A DNA stretch of 24,605 nt from an uncultured Eubacteriales bacterium (GTDB lineage: Bacteria; Bacillota; Clostridia; Oscillospirales; Oscillospiraceae). Below the pieces are notes generated by a model, which saw only the letters and a list, made by a program, of their open reading frames with translations, was not told the DNA's origin and searched no databases. This document shows, piece by piece, positions 7,057-15,421 of this stretch; position 1 is the first letter of the stretch, and each line of letters begins with the position of its first letter. The translations under genes and the position numbers were made by a program. The stretch spans positions 1 through 24,605 of the forward strand of contig USAT01000022.1 of the NCBI GenBank assembly GCA_900552725.1. Reading direction: 5' to 3'.

Positions 7057-7674
7057 ATGAGAGAAGAAGGAAAGCGCCTGGAGGGGAACCAACCCGCTCC
7101 CGACGCGAAGGAAAAGGAAAAATGGACGCTGAAGCGGTTCTGGAAGGAATGGAAAGAGGTCGTCTACGTTCTGGCCGCCGTATTTGTGGTGTTCAAGTTT
7201 ATTCTGCAGATCGCCTGGGTGCCCAGCGGTTCTATGGAGACCACGCTGCCCACCAGGTCGGTGCTGCTGGGCTGGCACCTGACCTACGCGGTGGCCGATC
7301 CCGTGCCGGAGCGGGGCGACATCATCACCTTCTGGAGCGACGAGCTGGGGAAGGTGCTGGTGAAGCGGGTCATCGGTCTGCCCGGCGATGAGATCACGTT
7401 TTCCGGCGGCTATGTGTATATCAACGGACAGCAGCTGGATGAGCCGTATCTGCCGGCTCAGGGCGTTACCGATTGCGACAGGACATTTACCGTGCCGGAG
7501 GGCTGCTTCTTCCCTCTGGGCGATAACCGCACCGGCTCGCTGGATGCCAGAAGCTGGGAGAATCCCTATATCCCGGCGTCCGCCATTCTGGCCCGGCCCT
7601 TTGTGGTCATCAGCGTCGGCAGCAGCCAGAGCTGGCAGGGCATTCGCCTGATCAAGCAGGGAGGTGCCGTATGA
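7057..7674 (+). CDS. lepB: Signal peptidase I (type I leader peptidase)
   Basis: A 205-aa membrane serine protease that removes signal peptides from exported proteins. One membrane helix (about residues 28-50, VVYVLAAVFVVFKFILQIAW) precedes the catalytic serine in PSGSM (S59). The general-base lysine lies in VKRVIGLPGD (K103), and LGDNRTGSLDAR is family box E. The active site therefore faces outside. The start is ATG 7057 with AGGAGG 10 nt upstream; in-frame GTG 7024 and ATG 7033 lack that support. The highly charged first 30 residues form a cytoplasmic tail. The stop overlaps the ftsH start (ATGA), indicating coupling. A TTGACA lies at 6992-6997 but I found no matching -10. Confidence 0.95.
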   Translation: MREEGKRLEGNQPAPDAKEKEKWTLKRFWKEWKEVVYVLAAVFVVFKFILQIAWVPSGSMETTLPTRSVLLGWHLTYAVADPVPERGDIITFWSDELGKVLVKRVIGLPGDEITFSGGYVYINGQQLDEPYLPAQGVTDCDRTFTVPEGCFFPLGDNRTGSLDARSWENPYIPASAILARPFVVISVGSSQSWQGIRLIKQGGAV

Positions 7675-9506
7675 ACAGAAGAATGAATTTTCGGCCCCTG
7701 ATCTTCCTGGTGCTGTGCCTGCTGGTGGTCATGTACCTGGCCCGCACCATGAGCCGTCAGAACGACATTACCTACGGCGAGATGCGCCAGCTCTTTGTTC
7801 AGGAGAAGGTGCAGTCCTTCGCCATCAACGACACCCGGCTGACCGCCACGCTGAAGGATCAAACCACCGCTACCTGCCATATCCACGATTTTGCCCTGTT
7901 CTATGACGATTTGAACGATCTGGTGGTGGAGCAGTACGAAAAGGGCATCATCACCGCCTATGACTATCCCTCCGCCGCGGGCACCAACTGGCTGCAGGTG
8001 CTGCTGCCCTATGTGCTGGCGGTGATGGCCTTCATTCTGCTGATGAACCTGATGACCCGCATGAACGGCGGGGCCAACGGCGGCGTCAGCGACAAGATGG
8101 CCCACTTCGGCGAGGCGCGGGTCAGCAGCATCCCGGAGGGCGACAAGAAGGTCACCTTCAAGGATGTGGCCGGCGCCGACGAGGAAAAAGAGGAGCTGCA
8201 GGAGATCGTGGAGTTCCTCCGTGATCCCGACAAATACCTGAAGCTGGGCGCTCATATCCCCAAGGGCGTGCTGCTGGTGGGTCCTCCGGGCACCGGCAAA
8301 ACGCTGCTGGCCAAGGCGGTGGCCGGTGAGGCGGGGGTGAAGTTCCTGTCCATCTCCGGCTCCGACTTTGTGGAGATGTATGTGGGCGTGGGCGCCAGCC
8401 GCGTCCGCGACCTGTTCGTTCAGGCCAAGAAGGACGCCCCCGCCATCGTGTTCATCGACGAGATCGACGCGGTGGGCCGCCAGCGCGGCAGCGGTCTGGG
8501 CGGCGGCCACGACGAGCGTGAGCAGACGCTGAACCAGCTCCTGGTGGAGATGGACGGTTTCGGCTCCAACGAGGGCGTTGTGGTGCTGGCCGCCACCAAC
8601 CGCGTGGATATTCTCGACCCGGCGCTGCTGCGTCCGGGCCGGTTCGACCGCCAGGTCTATGTGGGCCTGCCGGACATCAAGGGCCGCGAGGAGATCCTGA
8701 AGATCCACGCCCGCAACAAGCCCCTGGCGGAGGATGTGGATCTGGGCCAGGTGGCCAAGGGCACCCCCGGCTTTACCGGCGCGGATCTGGAGAATCTGCT
8801 GAACGAGGCGGCGCTGCTGACGGGCCGCCAGGACAAGGCGGCCATCGACAAGGCCTGCATCGACGAGGCGGTGATCAAGGTCATCGCCGGCCCGGAGAAG
8901 CACAGCCGCGTCATTCCCCAGCAGGAGCGGAAGCTAACCGCCTATCACGAGGCGGGCCACGCCGTGGTGATGCGGGCCCTGCCCCAGCACGACCCGGTGC
9001 ATCAGATCACCATTGTGCCCCGCGGTCAGGCCGGCGGCATGACCATCTCCCTGCCGGACGAGGATCGCTCCTATCTCAGCCGGGAGTACATGATCCAGCA
9101 GATCGTGTCCCTGCTGGGCGGCCGCGCCGCCGAGCAGCTGATGCTGGGCGATATCTCCACCGGCGCTTCCAACGACATCCAGCGGGCCACCTCGCTGGCA
9201 CGGCGGATGGTGGGCACCTACGGCATGTCCGAAAAGCTGGGCACCGTGGCCTTCGACACCGGCTCCGACGAGGTGTTCATCGGCAAATCCATGGGCCACA
9301 CCCGTCCCTATTCGGAGAAGACCGCCGCCGAGATGGACAGCGAGATCCGCGCCATCATCGACGACGCCTATCAGAAGGCCCAGGATATCCTGAAGACCTA
9401 TCAGCGGCAGTTGACCGACATTGCCGAGTATCTGCTGGCCAACGAGACCATGACCGGCGAGGTGTTCGAGAGCTTTTTCACGGAAAAGACCTCCGACGCA
9501 CAGTAA
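7671..9506 (+). CDS. ftsH: ATP-dependent zinc metalloprotease FtsH
   Basis: A 611-aa membrane-anchored AAA+ protease degrading misfolded membrane proteins and regulatory targets. Membrane helices at about 8-24 and 107-127 enclose a small extracytoplasmic domain. The AAA module has Walker A GPPGTGKT (204-211), Walker B FIDEID (261-266) and the second region of homology ending LRPGRFDR. The protease domain carries the zinc motif HEAGH (426-430). The length is within the usual range, with a short C-terminal tail. It overlaps lepB by 4 nt and is followed by a strong terminator. Membership in the tilS-hpt-ftsH cluster is a known Firmicutes arrangement; the inserted lepB is less usual but fits a membrane-quality theme. 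Confidence 0.98.
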   Translation: MNRRMNFRPLIFLVLCLLVVMYLARTMSRQNDITYGEMRQLFVQEKVQSFAINDTRLTATLKDQTTATCHIHDFALFYDDLNDLVVEQYEKGIITAYDYPSAAGTNWLQVLLPYVLAVMAFILLMNLMTRMNGGANGGVSDKMAHFGEARVSSIPEGDKKVTFKDVAGADEEKEELQEIVEFLRDPDKYLKLGAHIPKGVLLVGPPGTGKTLLAKAVAGEAGVKFLSISGSDFVEMYVGVGASRVRDLFVQAKKDAPAIVFIDEIDAVGRQRGSGLGGGHDEREQTLNQLLVEMDGFGSNEGVVVLAATNRVDILDPALLRPGRFDRQVYVGLPDIKGREEILKIHARNKPLAEDVDLGQVAKGTPGFTGADLENLLNEAALLTGRQDKAAIDKACIDEAVIKVIAGPEKHSRVIPQQERKLTAYHEAGHAVVMRALPQHDPVHQITIVPRGQAGGMTISLPDEDRSYLSREYMIQQIVSLLGGRAAEQLMLGDISTGASNDIQRATSLARRMVGTYGMSEKLGTVAFDTGSDEVFIGKSMGHTRPYSEKTAAEMDSEIRAIIDDAYQKAQDILKTYQRQLTDIAEYLLANETMTGEVFESFFTEKTSDAQ

Positions 9507-9514
9507 GACCCCGA

Positions 9515-9555
9515 TAAAAAAGGACGCCTGCCCCAGAGGACAGGCGTCCTTTTTG
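9515..9555 (+). terminator. Rho-independent terminator after ftsH
   Basis: Perfect 9-bp stem GGACGCCTG (9522-9530) with CAGGCGTCC (9541-9549), 10-nt loop, preceded by an A-run and followed by a T-run, so it may act in both directions. Confidence 0.93.
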
Positions 9556-9938
9556 TGCAAATCGGGCAGAAAGCGACACTTTTTCGACGACTTACAGAAG
9601 CGGTTTGTGCAAAATCACGAAAGGGTTGTCCTTCAAACGGGGACATTCTCCGGAGCGTATTTTTGACGGGACGCTTTGGCGCACATTGTAATGAAAAACA
9701 TAAAAGAAACTTATATTATCATAGGAAATGTACTATTATTCCGAAAAAATGTAACGAAAACATAATCTTTTTGATAAAAAAGGAGCGCTAAATCACCGTT
9801 AAGAGCTGTGCCGTCCATTCGCGGATGTTTTTCCTGCACAAGTGAGTGTTTTTTACACAAGGACACCTCCGGCGGCATGACCGCCTTTTGCAAGCCTGCG
9901 GCGGACAAACGCCCGCACAATTTCGGAGCATGTCACAG
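9556..9938. other. Gene-free region upstream of livJ, partly AT-rich
   Basis: No gene is supported. About 9690-9785 is strikingly AT-rich compared with the GC-rich surroundings. A small terminator-like hairpin GGCGG-CATGA-CCGCC followed by TTTT sits at 9871-9889. There is room for an upstream promoter, regulator sites or a small RNA, but I cannot assign one. Confidence 0.35.
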
Positions 9939-9967
9939 TTGTTTTTCCGAAAACATTCCATTAAAAT
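9939..9967 (+). promoter_or_regulatory. Candidate livJ promoter
   Basis: -35-like TTGTTT (9939-9944), 17-bp spacer, -10-like TAAAAT (9962-9967), 57 nt before livJ. The leader then contains a 7-bp hairpin (9979-9985 with 9992-9998) just before the ribosome binding site. A near-palindrome TTTTTCCGAAAAC overlaps the -35. Confidence 0.5.
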
Positions 9968-10024
9968 AAGAATGTTCTACCGGAGGGGACACTCCGGTAA
10001 GAGAGATTTTTAGGAGGAAATACC

Positions 10025-11236
10025 ATGAAAAAGTTTATTGCAATGCTGCTGGCTCTGGTCATGGCGTTGTCTCTGGTCGCCTGCGGCGGCGGTGACAACC
10101 AGCAGGGCGGCGGCGACAGCGCCACCGGCGACAAGGTCGTCAAGATCGGCGTGTTTGAGCCCACTTCCGGCCAGAATGCCGGCGGCGGCAAGAAGGAGAT
10201 CCTGGGCATTGAGTATGCCAACTCCATCAAGCCCACTGTCACCATCAACGGCGAAGAGTACACCGTGCAGCTGGTCTACGCGGATAACGCTTCCGATGCC
10301 AACAAGGCTCCCTCTGCGGCTCAGACCCTGATCTCCCAGGGCGTGTCCGTGGTGATCGGTACTTACGGCTCCGGCTGCGCCATTGCTGCCGGCGAGCTGT
10401 TTGAGTCCGCTCAGATCCCCGCCATCGGCACTTCCTGCACCAACCCCCAGGTTACGCTGGGCAATGACTACTACTTCCGTGTTGGTTACATCGATCCCTT
10501 CCAGGGCGCTGTGATGGCCAACTTCGCCAACAAGGAAAAGGGCAGCAAGAACTGCGCTCTGATCATTGAGTCCGGCGACGACTACTCCGCTGGTTTCGGC
10601 AACTACTTCCAGCAGGAGATGGAGCGTCTGGGCGGCAAGGCTACCGTTCTGGAGTTCCAGACCGGCGAGACCGACTTCTCCACCATCATGGCTTCCGTCA
10701 AGTCCGAGGGCTATGACGGCATCTTCGCTCCCGTTTCCATCGAGACCGCTGCCATGATCATCAGCCAGGCCCGCGATGCCGGCATCACCTGCCCCATCAT
10801 GGCTGGCGATACCTGGGATGATATCTCCATCGCCCAGCGTACCGGCGACAAGGCCACCGAGATCTTCTTCTCCGCTTTCTTCGATGCCGCTGATACCAGC
10901 AACGAGGCCGGTAAGGCTTTTGTGGAAGGCTTCACCAAGTGGGTCGCTGAGGACAATGCCCGCCTGGAGAACAACGGCGGCGTGGCCGACGTGATCTCCA
11001 GCGTCACCCCCTGCGGCTATGACGCTTACATGGCTGCTGTCGGTGCCATCGAGGCTGCCAACTCCACTGACGGCGCTGCTATCCGTGACGCTCTGGCCGG
11101 CCTGGAGATCCCCGGCCTGATCACCGGCGACCTGAAGTTCGACGAGAACGGCGATGCCATCAAGAACTATGCCGTTATCAAGACCATCCAGGATGGTCAG
11201 ATCGTGTACTACAGCACCTTCAACGGCCTGGAGTAA
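10025..11236 (+). CDS. livJ: Branched-chain amino acid ABC transporter, substrate-binding lipoprotein
   Basis: A 403-aa periplasmic-binding-fold lipoprotein (Leu/Ile/Val or amide type, Peripla_BP_6 family) anchored outside the membrane. The signal peptide ends in lipobox LVAC with Cys20, followed by a Gly/Gln/Asp-rich linker to about residue 37. The mature domain begins KIGVFEPTSGQNAGGGKKEILGIEYAN, and the middle holds VVIGTYGSGCAIAAGELFE, typical of this family. AGGAGG precedes the ATG. The gene uses GCT for Ala and CGT for Arg more than most neighbours, suggesting high expression. It is the first gene of livJ-livHMGF, with two strong hairpins before livH that would allow more binding protein than permease. 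The ligand cannot be fixed from sequence. Confidence 0.93.
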   Translation: MKKFIAMLLALVMALSLVACGGGDNQQGGGDSATGDKVVKIGVFEPTSGQNAGGGKKEILGIEYANSIKPTVTINGEEYTVQLVYADNASDANKAPSAAQTLISQGVSVVIGTYGSGCAIAAGELFESAQIPAIGTSCTNPQVTLGNDYYFRVGYIDPFQGAVMANFANKEKGSKNCALIIESGDDYSAGFGNYFQQEMERLGGKATVLEFQTGETDFSTIMASVKSEGYDGIFAPVSIETAAMIISQARDAGITCPIMAGDTWDDISIAQRTGDKATEIFFSAFFDAADTSNEAGKAFVEGFTKWVAEDNARLENNGGVADVISSVTPCGYDAYMAAVGAIEAANSTDGAAIRDALAGLEIPGLITGDLKFDENGDAIKNYAVIKTIQDGQIVYYSTFNGLE

Positions 11237-11272
11237 GCGATACCGGTACAACGTATATCGTAACGTAACGAT

Positions 11273-11305
11273 CATTGTGAGGGGAGCGGTGCTCCCCTCA
11301 CAATG
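11273..11305 (+). terminator. Strong intercistronic hairpin after livJ
   Basis: Perfect 15-bp stem (11273-11287 with 11291-11305) and a GGT loop, with no T-run afterwards. More likely an mRNA-stabilising or attenuating hairpin between livJ and livH than a full terminator. Confidence 0.75.
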
Positions 11306-11319
11306 CAACTTTCATTGAC

Positions 11320-11370
11320 TCTTGCGTTTTTGGATGCCGGGGGCATCCCCCAGCTTCCGAAAGCGCAAGA
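11320..11370 (+). promoter_or_regulatory. Second structured element directly before livH
   Basis: Outer stem TCTTGCG (11320-11326) with CGCAAGA (11364-11370), extendable inward through G-T pairs, encloses a perfect hairpin GGATGCC-GGG-GGCATCC (11332-11348). It ends about 10 nt before the livH ribosome binding site AAGGAGG, so it could affect translation or protect the livHMGF mRNA. Confidence 0.6.
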
Positions 11371-11395
11371 TTCATTATAAGGAGGAAGCAAACTT

Positions 11396-12283
11396 ATGCA
11401 TGACGCAGCGTATTATATCCAACTGCTGCTCTCCGGCGTCACGGTGGGCAGTCTGTATGCGCTGATCGCCATCGGTTATACCATGGTGTATGGCATACTG
11501 CGTCTTATCAACTTCGCCCACGGCGATATCTTCATGATGGCGGGCTTCTTTATGGTCTATATGTCCGCCTCCATGCCGCTGGCCGTGTCCATCCCCCTGG
11601 TGCTGATCCTGACAACGATCCTGGGCGTGGTCATCGAGAAGGCGGCTTACAGCCCCCTGCGTACCGCGCCCCGTATGTCGGTCATGATCTCCGCCATCGG
11701 CGTCAGCTATCTGCTGCAGAACCTGGCCACCTACCTTACCGGCGGTATCGCCCGCGCCTATCCCGACATCCCCTTCCTGACCCAGGTCATGCAGATGGGC
11801 AGCCTGAGTGTCAAGCGCATCACCATCATCACCCCCATCCTGACCATCGTACTGGTGGTCATTCTGGTGATCCTGATCCAGAAAACCAAGATCGGTATGG
11901 CCATGCGCGCCGTCTCCCGCGATTTCGAGACTTCCCAGTTGATGGGCATCAAGATCAATTCCGTCATTTCCATGACCTTCGCCATCGGCTCCTTCCTGGC
12001 GGGCGTGGCCTCCATCCTGTACTTCGCCAACTATGGCCAGGTCAGCCCCATGATCGGGGCTATGCCCGGCCTGAAGGCCTTCGTGGCGGCGGTGTTCGGT
12101 GGTATCGGCTCCATCCCCGGCGCGGTCATCGGCGCGTTCATCATCGGTATCTGCGAGTCCTTTATCAAGTCCAATGAAAACATTGCCGTGTTTAGTAACG
12201 CATTCACCTTTGCGCTGCTGATTATCATCCTGCTGTGCAAGCCCAACGGCCTGTTCGGCGAAAAACTGACGGAGAAGGTGTGA
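11396..12283 (+). CDS. livH: Branched-chain amino acid ABC transporter permease LivH
   Basis: A 295-aa polytopic membrane protein with about eight hydrophobic segments; one of the two permease subunits of the importer. The opening LLSGVTVGSLYALIAIGYTMVYGILRLINFAHGDIFM is the LivH signature, and the later GLKAFVAAVFGGIGSIPGAVIGAF is the conserved coupling region for this permease family. The start is ATG with AAGGAGG at the right distance. It is separated from livJ by 159 bp holding two hairpins and from livM by 3 nt. The length matches the family (about 290-310 aa). Confidence 0.95.
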   Translation: MHDAAYYIQLLLSGVTVGSLYALIAIGYTMVYGILRLINFAHGDIFMMAGFFMVYMSASMPLAVSIPLVLILTTILGVVIEKAAYSPLRTAPRMSVMISAIGVSYLLQNLATYLTGGIARAYPDIPFLTQVMQMGSLSVKRITIITPILTIVLVVILVILIQKTKIGMAMRAVSRDFETSQLMGIKINSVISMTFAIGSFLAGVASILYFANYGQVSPMIGAMPGLKAFVAAVFGGIGSIPGAVIGAFIIGICESFIKSNENIAVFSNAFTFALLIIILLCKPNGLFGEKLTEKV

Positions 12284-12286
12284 GAT

Positions 12287-13375
12287 ATGAAGAACAATAA
12301 GAAAAGAAATCTGTTGCTGTCTTTGATCCTCGCCGCCGTCTGCATCGTTTTTCTGCTGTATGTGGATAAGTACCAGCACTATTCCATGCTGGCGTCGGTG
12401 CTGAAAAAGGGCGCCATTTACTCTCTGGTGGCGGTGTCCCTGAACCTGCTGAACGGCTTTACCGGCCTGTTCTCCCTGGGTCAGGCGGGCTTTATGATGA
12501 TCGGCGCGTATACCTACGCCGTGCTGACCATCCCTGTGGCCGACCGTGCCTCCGTGTACCAGTACTTTGACGGCGGTATCATCCAGTTCTGCCTGCCCAT
12601 GGTGGTGGGCCTGATCCTGGCCGGTGTCGTGCCTATGATCTTCGCGTGGCTGATCGGTCTGCCGGTCCTGAAGCTGAAGTCCGACTATCTGGCCATCGCC
12701 ACCCTGGGCTTTGCCGAGATCATGCGCGCCATCATCCAGTGGAAGCAGGCCGGTCCTCTGACCAACTCTTCCAACCTGCTGAAGAAGTTCGCCAACTTCG
12801 ACAGTGTGCTGTTCCCCTTCATCGTGTCTGCCATCTGCATCGGCATCATCGTGCTGATCATCAACTCCACCTATGGCCGCGCCTTCAAGGCCATCCGTGA
12901 CGACGAGATCGCCGCCGAGGCTATGGGCATCAATCTGGCCAAGCACAAGATGCAGGCCTTCCTGATCAGCTCCTTCTTCGCCGGCGTGGGCGGCGCGCTG
13001 CTGGCCATGTTCCAGTCCAGCCTGCAGGCCAAGGCCTTCACCTCCACCATGACCTATGAGATCCTGCTGATCGTGGTCATCGGCGGTATCGGCTCCATCA
13101 CCGGCTCCATTCTGGGCTCGTTCCTGTACATCGCCTGCTCCGAGTGGTGGCTGCGCTTCCTGGATGACCCCATGCCCTACATCGGCGTCAACATCCCCTT
13201 TATGCGGGGCGGCTTCCGTATGCTGGTGTTCTCCGTGATCATCATGATCGTGGTGCTTTTCTTCCGGAAGGGTATTATGGGCGACCACGAATTCTCATGG
13301 GACGGGATCATCAACTTCTTCGGGAAGCTTTTCAGGAAAAAGGATAAGCCCGCAAAGGAGGTGGCGTCCAAATGA
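12287..13375 (+). CDS. livM: Branched-chain amino acid ABC transporter permease LivM
   Basis: A 362-aa second permease of the LIV importer. After a basic N-terminus and a first helix (about 8-25) come the family blocks SLVAVSLNLLNGFTGLFSLGQAGFMMIGAY (about 50-80), LPVLKLKSDYLAIATLGFAEIMR (about 125-147) and AIRDDEIAAEAMGINLAKHKMQAF (about 204-227), then further helices and a Lys-rich C-terminus. GGAGAAGGTG over the livH stop acts as ribosome binding site. The last bases overlap the livG start (ATGA). The pairing with LivH and two ATPases makes the system complete. Confidence 0.95.
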   Translation: MKNNKKRNLLLSLILAAVCIVFLLYVDKYQHYSMLASVLKKGAIYSLVAVSLNLLNGFTGLFSLGQAGFMMIGAYTYAVLTIPVADRASVYQYFDGGIIQFCLPMVVGLILAGVVPMIFAWLIGLPVLKLKSDYLAIATLGFAEIMRAIIQWKQAGPLTNSSNLLKKFANFDSVLFPFIVSAICIGIIVLIINSTYGRAFKAIRDDEIAAEAMGINLAKHKMQAFLISSFFAGVGGALLAMFQSSLQAKAFTSTMTYEILLIVVIGGIGSITGSILGSFLYIACSEWWLRFLDDPMPYIGVNIPFMRGGFRMLVFSVIIMIVVLFFRKGIMGDHEFSWDGIINFFGKLFRKKDKPAKEVASK

Positions 13376-14319
13376 GCGAAGTGAAAAATGTGCTGCATGT
13401 GGAAAACGCCACCATGCAGTTCGGCGGCGTGGTGGCCGTCGATAACCTGAATCTGGACGTCAACGAGGGCGAGATCGTGGCCCTGATCGGCCCCAACGGC
13501 GCCGGTAAGACCACCGCCTTCAACGTGATCACCGGTGTGTACGCGCCCACCAACGGCCGCGTGACCTTCAACGGTGAGTGCATCGTCCGCAACCATCCCA
13601 CCGGCAAGATGAAAAAGACCTATAAGGGCGAGCATCCCACCATGTATACCGCCCAGTTTGCCCCGGAGGAATCTCTGGAGGGCGATGCGCTGAAGGCATG
13701 GAAACAGGAGCAGAAGGAACGGGATGAATACGCCTTCTCCGACCATGTTCTGGATCCCACGCCCGACAAGATCACGGTGCGCGGCATGGCCCGTACCTTC
13801 CAGAACATCCGCCTGTGGAAGACCCAAACGGTGTTTGACAACGTGCTGATCGCCAAGCATATGCGCCGCACCAGCAACCTGTTTACCGCCGCCCTTCACC
13901 TGAACGGCAAGGAGGAGGCCAAGCAGCGTGCCGAGGTGCTGGAGCTGCTGAAGATCGTGGGGCTGGAGGACGTGAAGGACGAGCTGGCCACCAGTCTGCC
14001 CTACGGCAAGCAGCGCCGCCTGGAGATCGCCCGCGCCCTGGCCACCGAGCCGCAGCTGCTGCTGCTGGATGAGCCCGCCGCCGGTATGAACCCCCAGGAG
14101 ACGCTGGAGCTGGCCCAGTTCATCCGGGAGATCCGCACCAACTTCCACAAGACGATCCTGTTGATCGAGCACCATATGGATCTGGTCATGGACATTGCCG
14201 ATCGGATCTATGTGCTGGACTTCGGCCAGCTGATTGCGCAGGGTACGCCCGACGAGATCCAAAACAACGAGCGCGTCATTGACGCATACTTGGGGGTGGC
14301 AGACGATGCTGAAGATTGA
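13372..14319 (+). CDS. livG: Branched-chain amino acid ABC transporter ATP-binding protein LivG, with insertion
   Basis: A 315-aa cytosolic ATPase of the importer. Walker A GPNGAGKT is at 40-47, the Q-loop at Q144 in GMARTFQNIRLW, an ABC signature variant LPYGKQRR from 209, and Walker B LLLLDEPAAGMNP with D233; a C-terminal IEHHMDLVMDIADRIYVLDFGQ matches LivG. Classical LivG is about 255 aa. The extra length lies between Walker A and the Q-loop, roughly residues 70-135, a hydrophilic Lys/Glu/Tyr-rich stretch with MKKTYKGEHPTMYTAQF. It overlaps livM by 4 nt and livF by 14 nt, with AAAGGAGGTGG upstream of the start. No frameshift is needed; the insertion is in frame and all ATPase motifs survive. 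Confidence 0.93.
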   Translation: MSEVKNVLHVENATMQFGGVVAVDNLNLDVNEGEIVALIGPNGAGKTTAFNVITGVYAPTNGRVTFNGECIVRNHPTGKMKKTYKGEHPTMYTAQFAPEESLEGDALKAWKQEQKERDEYAFSDHVLDPTPDKITVRGMARTFQNIRLWKTQTVFDNVLIAKHMRRTSNLFTAALHLNGKEEAKQRAEVLELLKIVGLEDVKDELATSLPYGKQRRLEIARALATEPQLLLLDEPAAGMNPQETLELAQFIREIRTNFHKTILLIEHHMDLVMDIADRIYVLDFGQLIAQGTPDEIQNNERVIDAYLGVADDAED

Positions 14320-15019
14320 GAACTTACATGTGTCCTACGGCGGCATCAAGGCCCTGCGGGGTATCAGCCTTGAGGTGCCGGACGGCAAGATCGTCACCCT
14401 GATCGGCGCCAACGGCGCCGGTAAGTCCACCACCCTGCGCACCATCTCCGGCCTGGTGAAGGCCGACAGCGGCTCCATCACCTATAACGATCAGGAGCTG
14501 CTGGGCAAGCCCATCAACAAGGTGCTGGAGGCGGGCATCGCCCAGTCTCCCGAGGGACGCCGCGTGTTTCCCAACCTGACGGTGCTGGAAAACCTGAAGG
14601 TGGGCGCGTACCTGCGCAGCGATAAGGACGGTATCGAGAAGGACATCAAGTGGGTCTATGAGCTGTTCCCCCGGCTGGAGGAGCGCCACTGGCAGCTGGC
14701 CGGCACCCTGTCCGGCGGCGAGCAGCAGATGCTGGCCGTGGGCCGCGCCCTGATGAGCCGCCCCAAGCTGCTGATGCTGGATGAACCGTCTCTGGGTCTG
14801 GCGCCCCTGGTGGTGCAGGGTATCTTTGATATCATCCGCACCGTCAACCAGCAGGGTGTCACCGTGCTGCTGATCGAGCAGAACGCCAACATGGCCCTGA
14901 AGATCGCCGACTATGCCTACGTCCTGGAGACCGGAAACATCACCAAGTCCGGCACCGGCGCGGAGCTGCTGGCCGACGAGTCCATCAAGGAGGCCTATCT
15001 GGGCAAAAAGAAGAACTGA
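14306..15019 (+). CDS. livF: Branched-chain amino acid ABC transporter ATP-binding protein LivF
   Basis: A 237-aa ATPase pairing with LivG. Walker A GANGAGKST starts at 34, the characteristic LivF segment AQSPEGRRVFPNLTVLENL follows, then signature LSGGEQQM from 135 and Walker B LMLDEPSLGLAP with D159, and LIEQNANMALKIADYAYVLETG. The start is ATG 14306, inside the livG end, with GGGGGTGG about 5 nt upstream; upstream in-frame codons belong to livG in another frame. The length is typical. It is the last gene of the importer, followed by a long hairpin terminator. Confidence 0.96.
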   Translation: MLKIENLHVSYGGIKALRGISLEVPDGKIVTLIGANGAGKSTTLRTISGLVKADSGSITYNDQELLGKPINKVLEAGIAQSPEGRRVFPNLTVLENLKVGAYLRSDKDGIEKDIKWVYELFPRLEERHWQLAGTLSGGEQQMLAVGRALMSRPKLLMLDEPSLGLAPLVVQGIFDIIRTVNQQGVTVLLIEQNANMALKIADYAYVLETGNITKSGTGAELLADESIKEAYLGKKKN

Positions 15020-15030
15020 ATAAAAAGCTA

Positions 15031-15062
15031 AGGAAAAGCCAGTCTTACGACTGGCTTTTCCT
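15031..15062. terminator. Convergent (bidirectional) terminator between livF and the small minus-strand gene
   Basis: Perfect 14-bp stem 15031-15044 with 15049-15062, 4-nt loop TTAC. In the minus direction it is followed by TAGCTTTTTATT, in the plus direction by no T-run outside the stem. It lies between the livF stop and the stop of the 66-aa gene. Confidence 0.85.
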
Positions 15063-15077
15063 GTTATGTATGCCGCT

Positions 15078-15278
15078 TTATTGTTCCGCAAACTCGCGCT
15101 CCAGCTGAAACAGCAGATAGCCATGGTGGTCGATCTGGTGTGTCAGACGAATGAGCTGCGGCAATGCCGGCTGGCCGAGACTGCGCATCAGCGTTCGGCC
15201 TTGCTGCCGGTACTGTCGGATCCTGTTGGAATGGAACGCGATCTTGATCAGAGATACTGTACGCGTTACATAATTCAT
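15078..15278 (-). CDS. Small basic protein of unknown function (66 aa)
   Basis: I do not recognise the family. The protein begins MNYVTRTVSLIKIAFHSNRI and ends LLFQLEREFAEQ. It is rich in Arg, Gln, Leu and Ile with a basic first half, looks helical, and has no signal peptide, cysteine or clear membrane segment. Support for it being real: a strong minus-strand ribosome binding site (GAGGAGG, 7 nt before the ATG), a terminator beginning 15 nt after its stop, and an extended -10 about 70 nt upstream. In-frame ATGs further upstream lack such support. It is convergent with the liv operon. It could be a small regulator or RNA-binding protein, but nothing in the sequence decides this. Confidence 0.65.
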   Translation of the reverse strand: MNYVTRTVSLIKIAFHSNRIRQYRQQGRTLMRSLGQPALPQLIRLTHQIDHHGYLLFQLEREFAEQ

Positions 15279-15345
15279 AACTACCTCCTCATCTGCCGTG
15301 ATACGGCTTTTCATGTGTGAATACGTTTTCTGTCCTGGTGAGGGG

Positions 15346-15354
15346 ATTCTAGCA
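15346..15354 (-). promoter_or_regulatory. Extended -10 for the 66-aa gene
   Basis: The minus strand reads TGCTAGAAT, about 70 nt before the ATG at 15278. There is no good -35 at 16-18 bp, which extended -10 promoters can tolerate. Confidence 0.4.
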
Positions 15355-15421
15355 CAAGGCCGCTGTCGAAACATGTCTTTTCCTGCTCAATCGGAAGAAA
15401 ATATCTGTATTTTGTGAAAAT

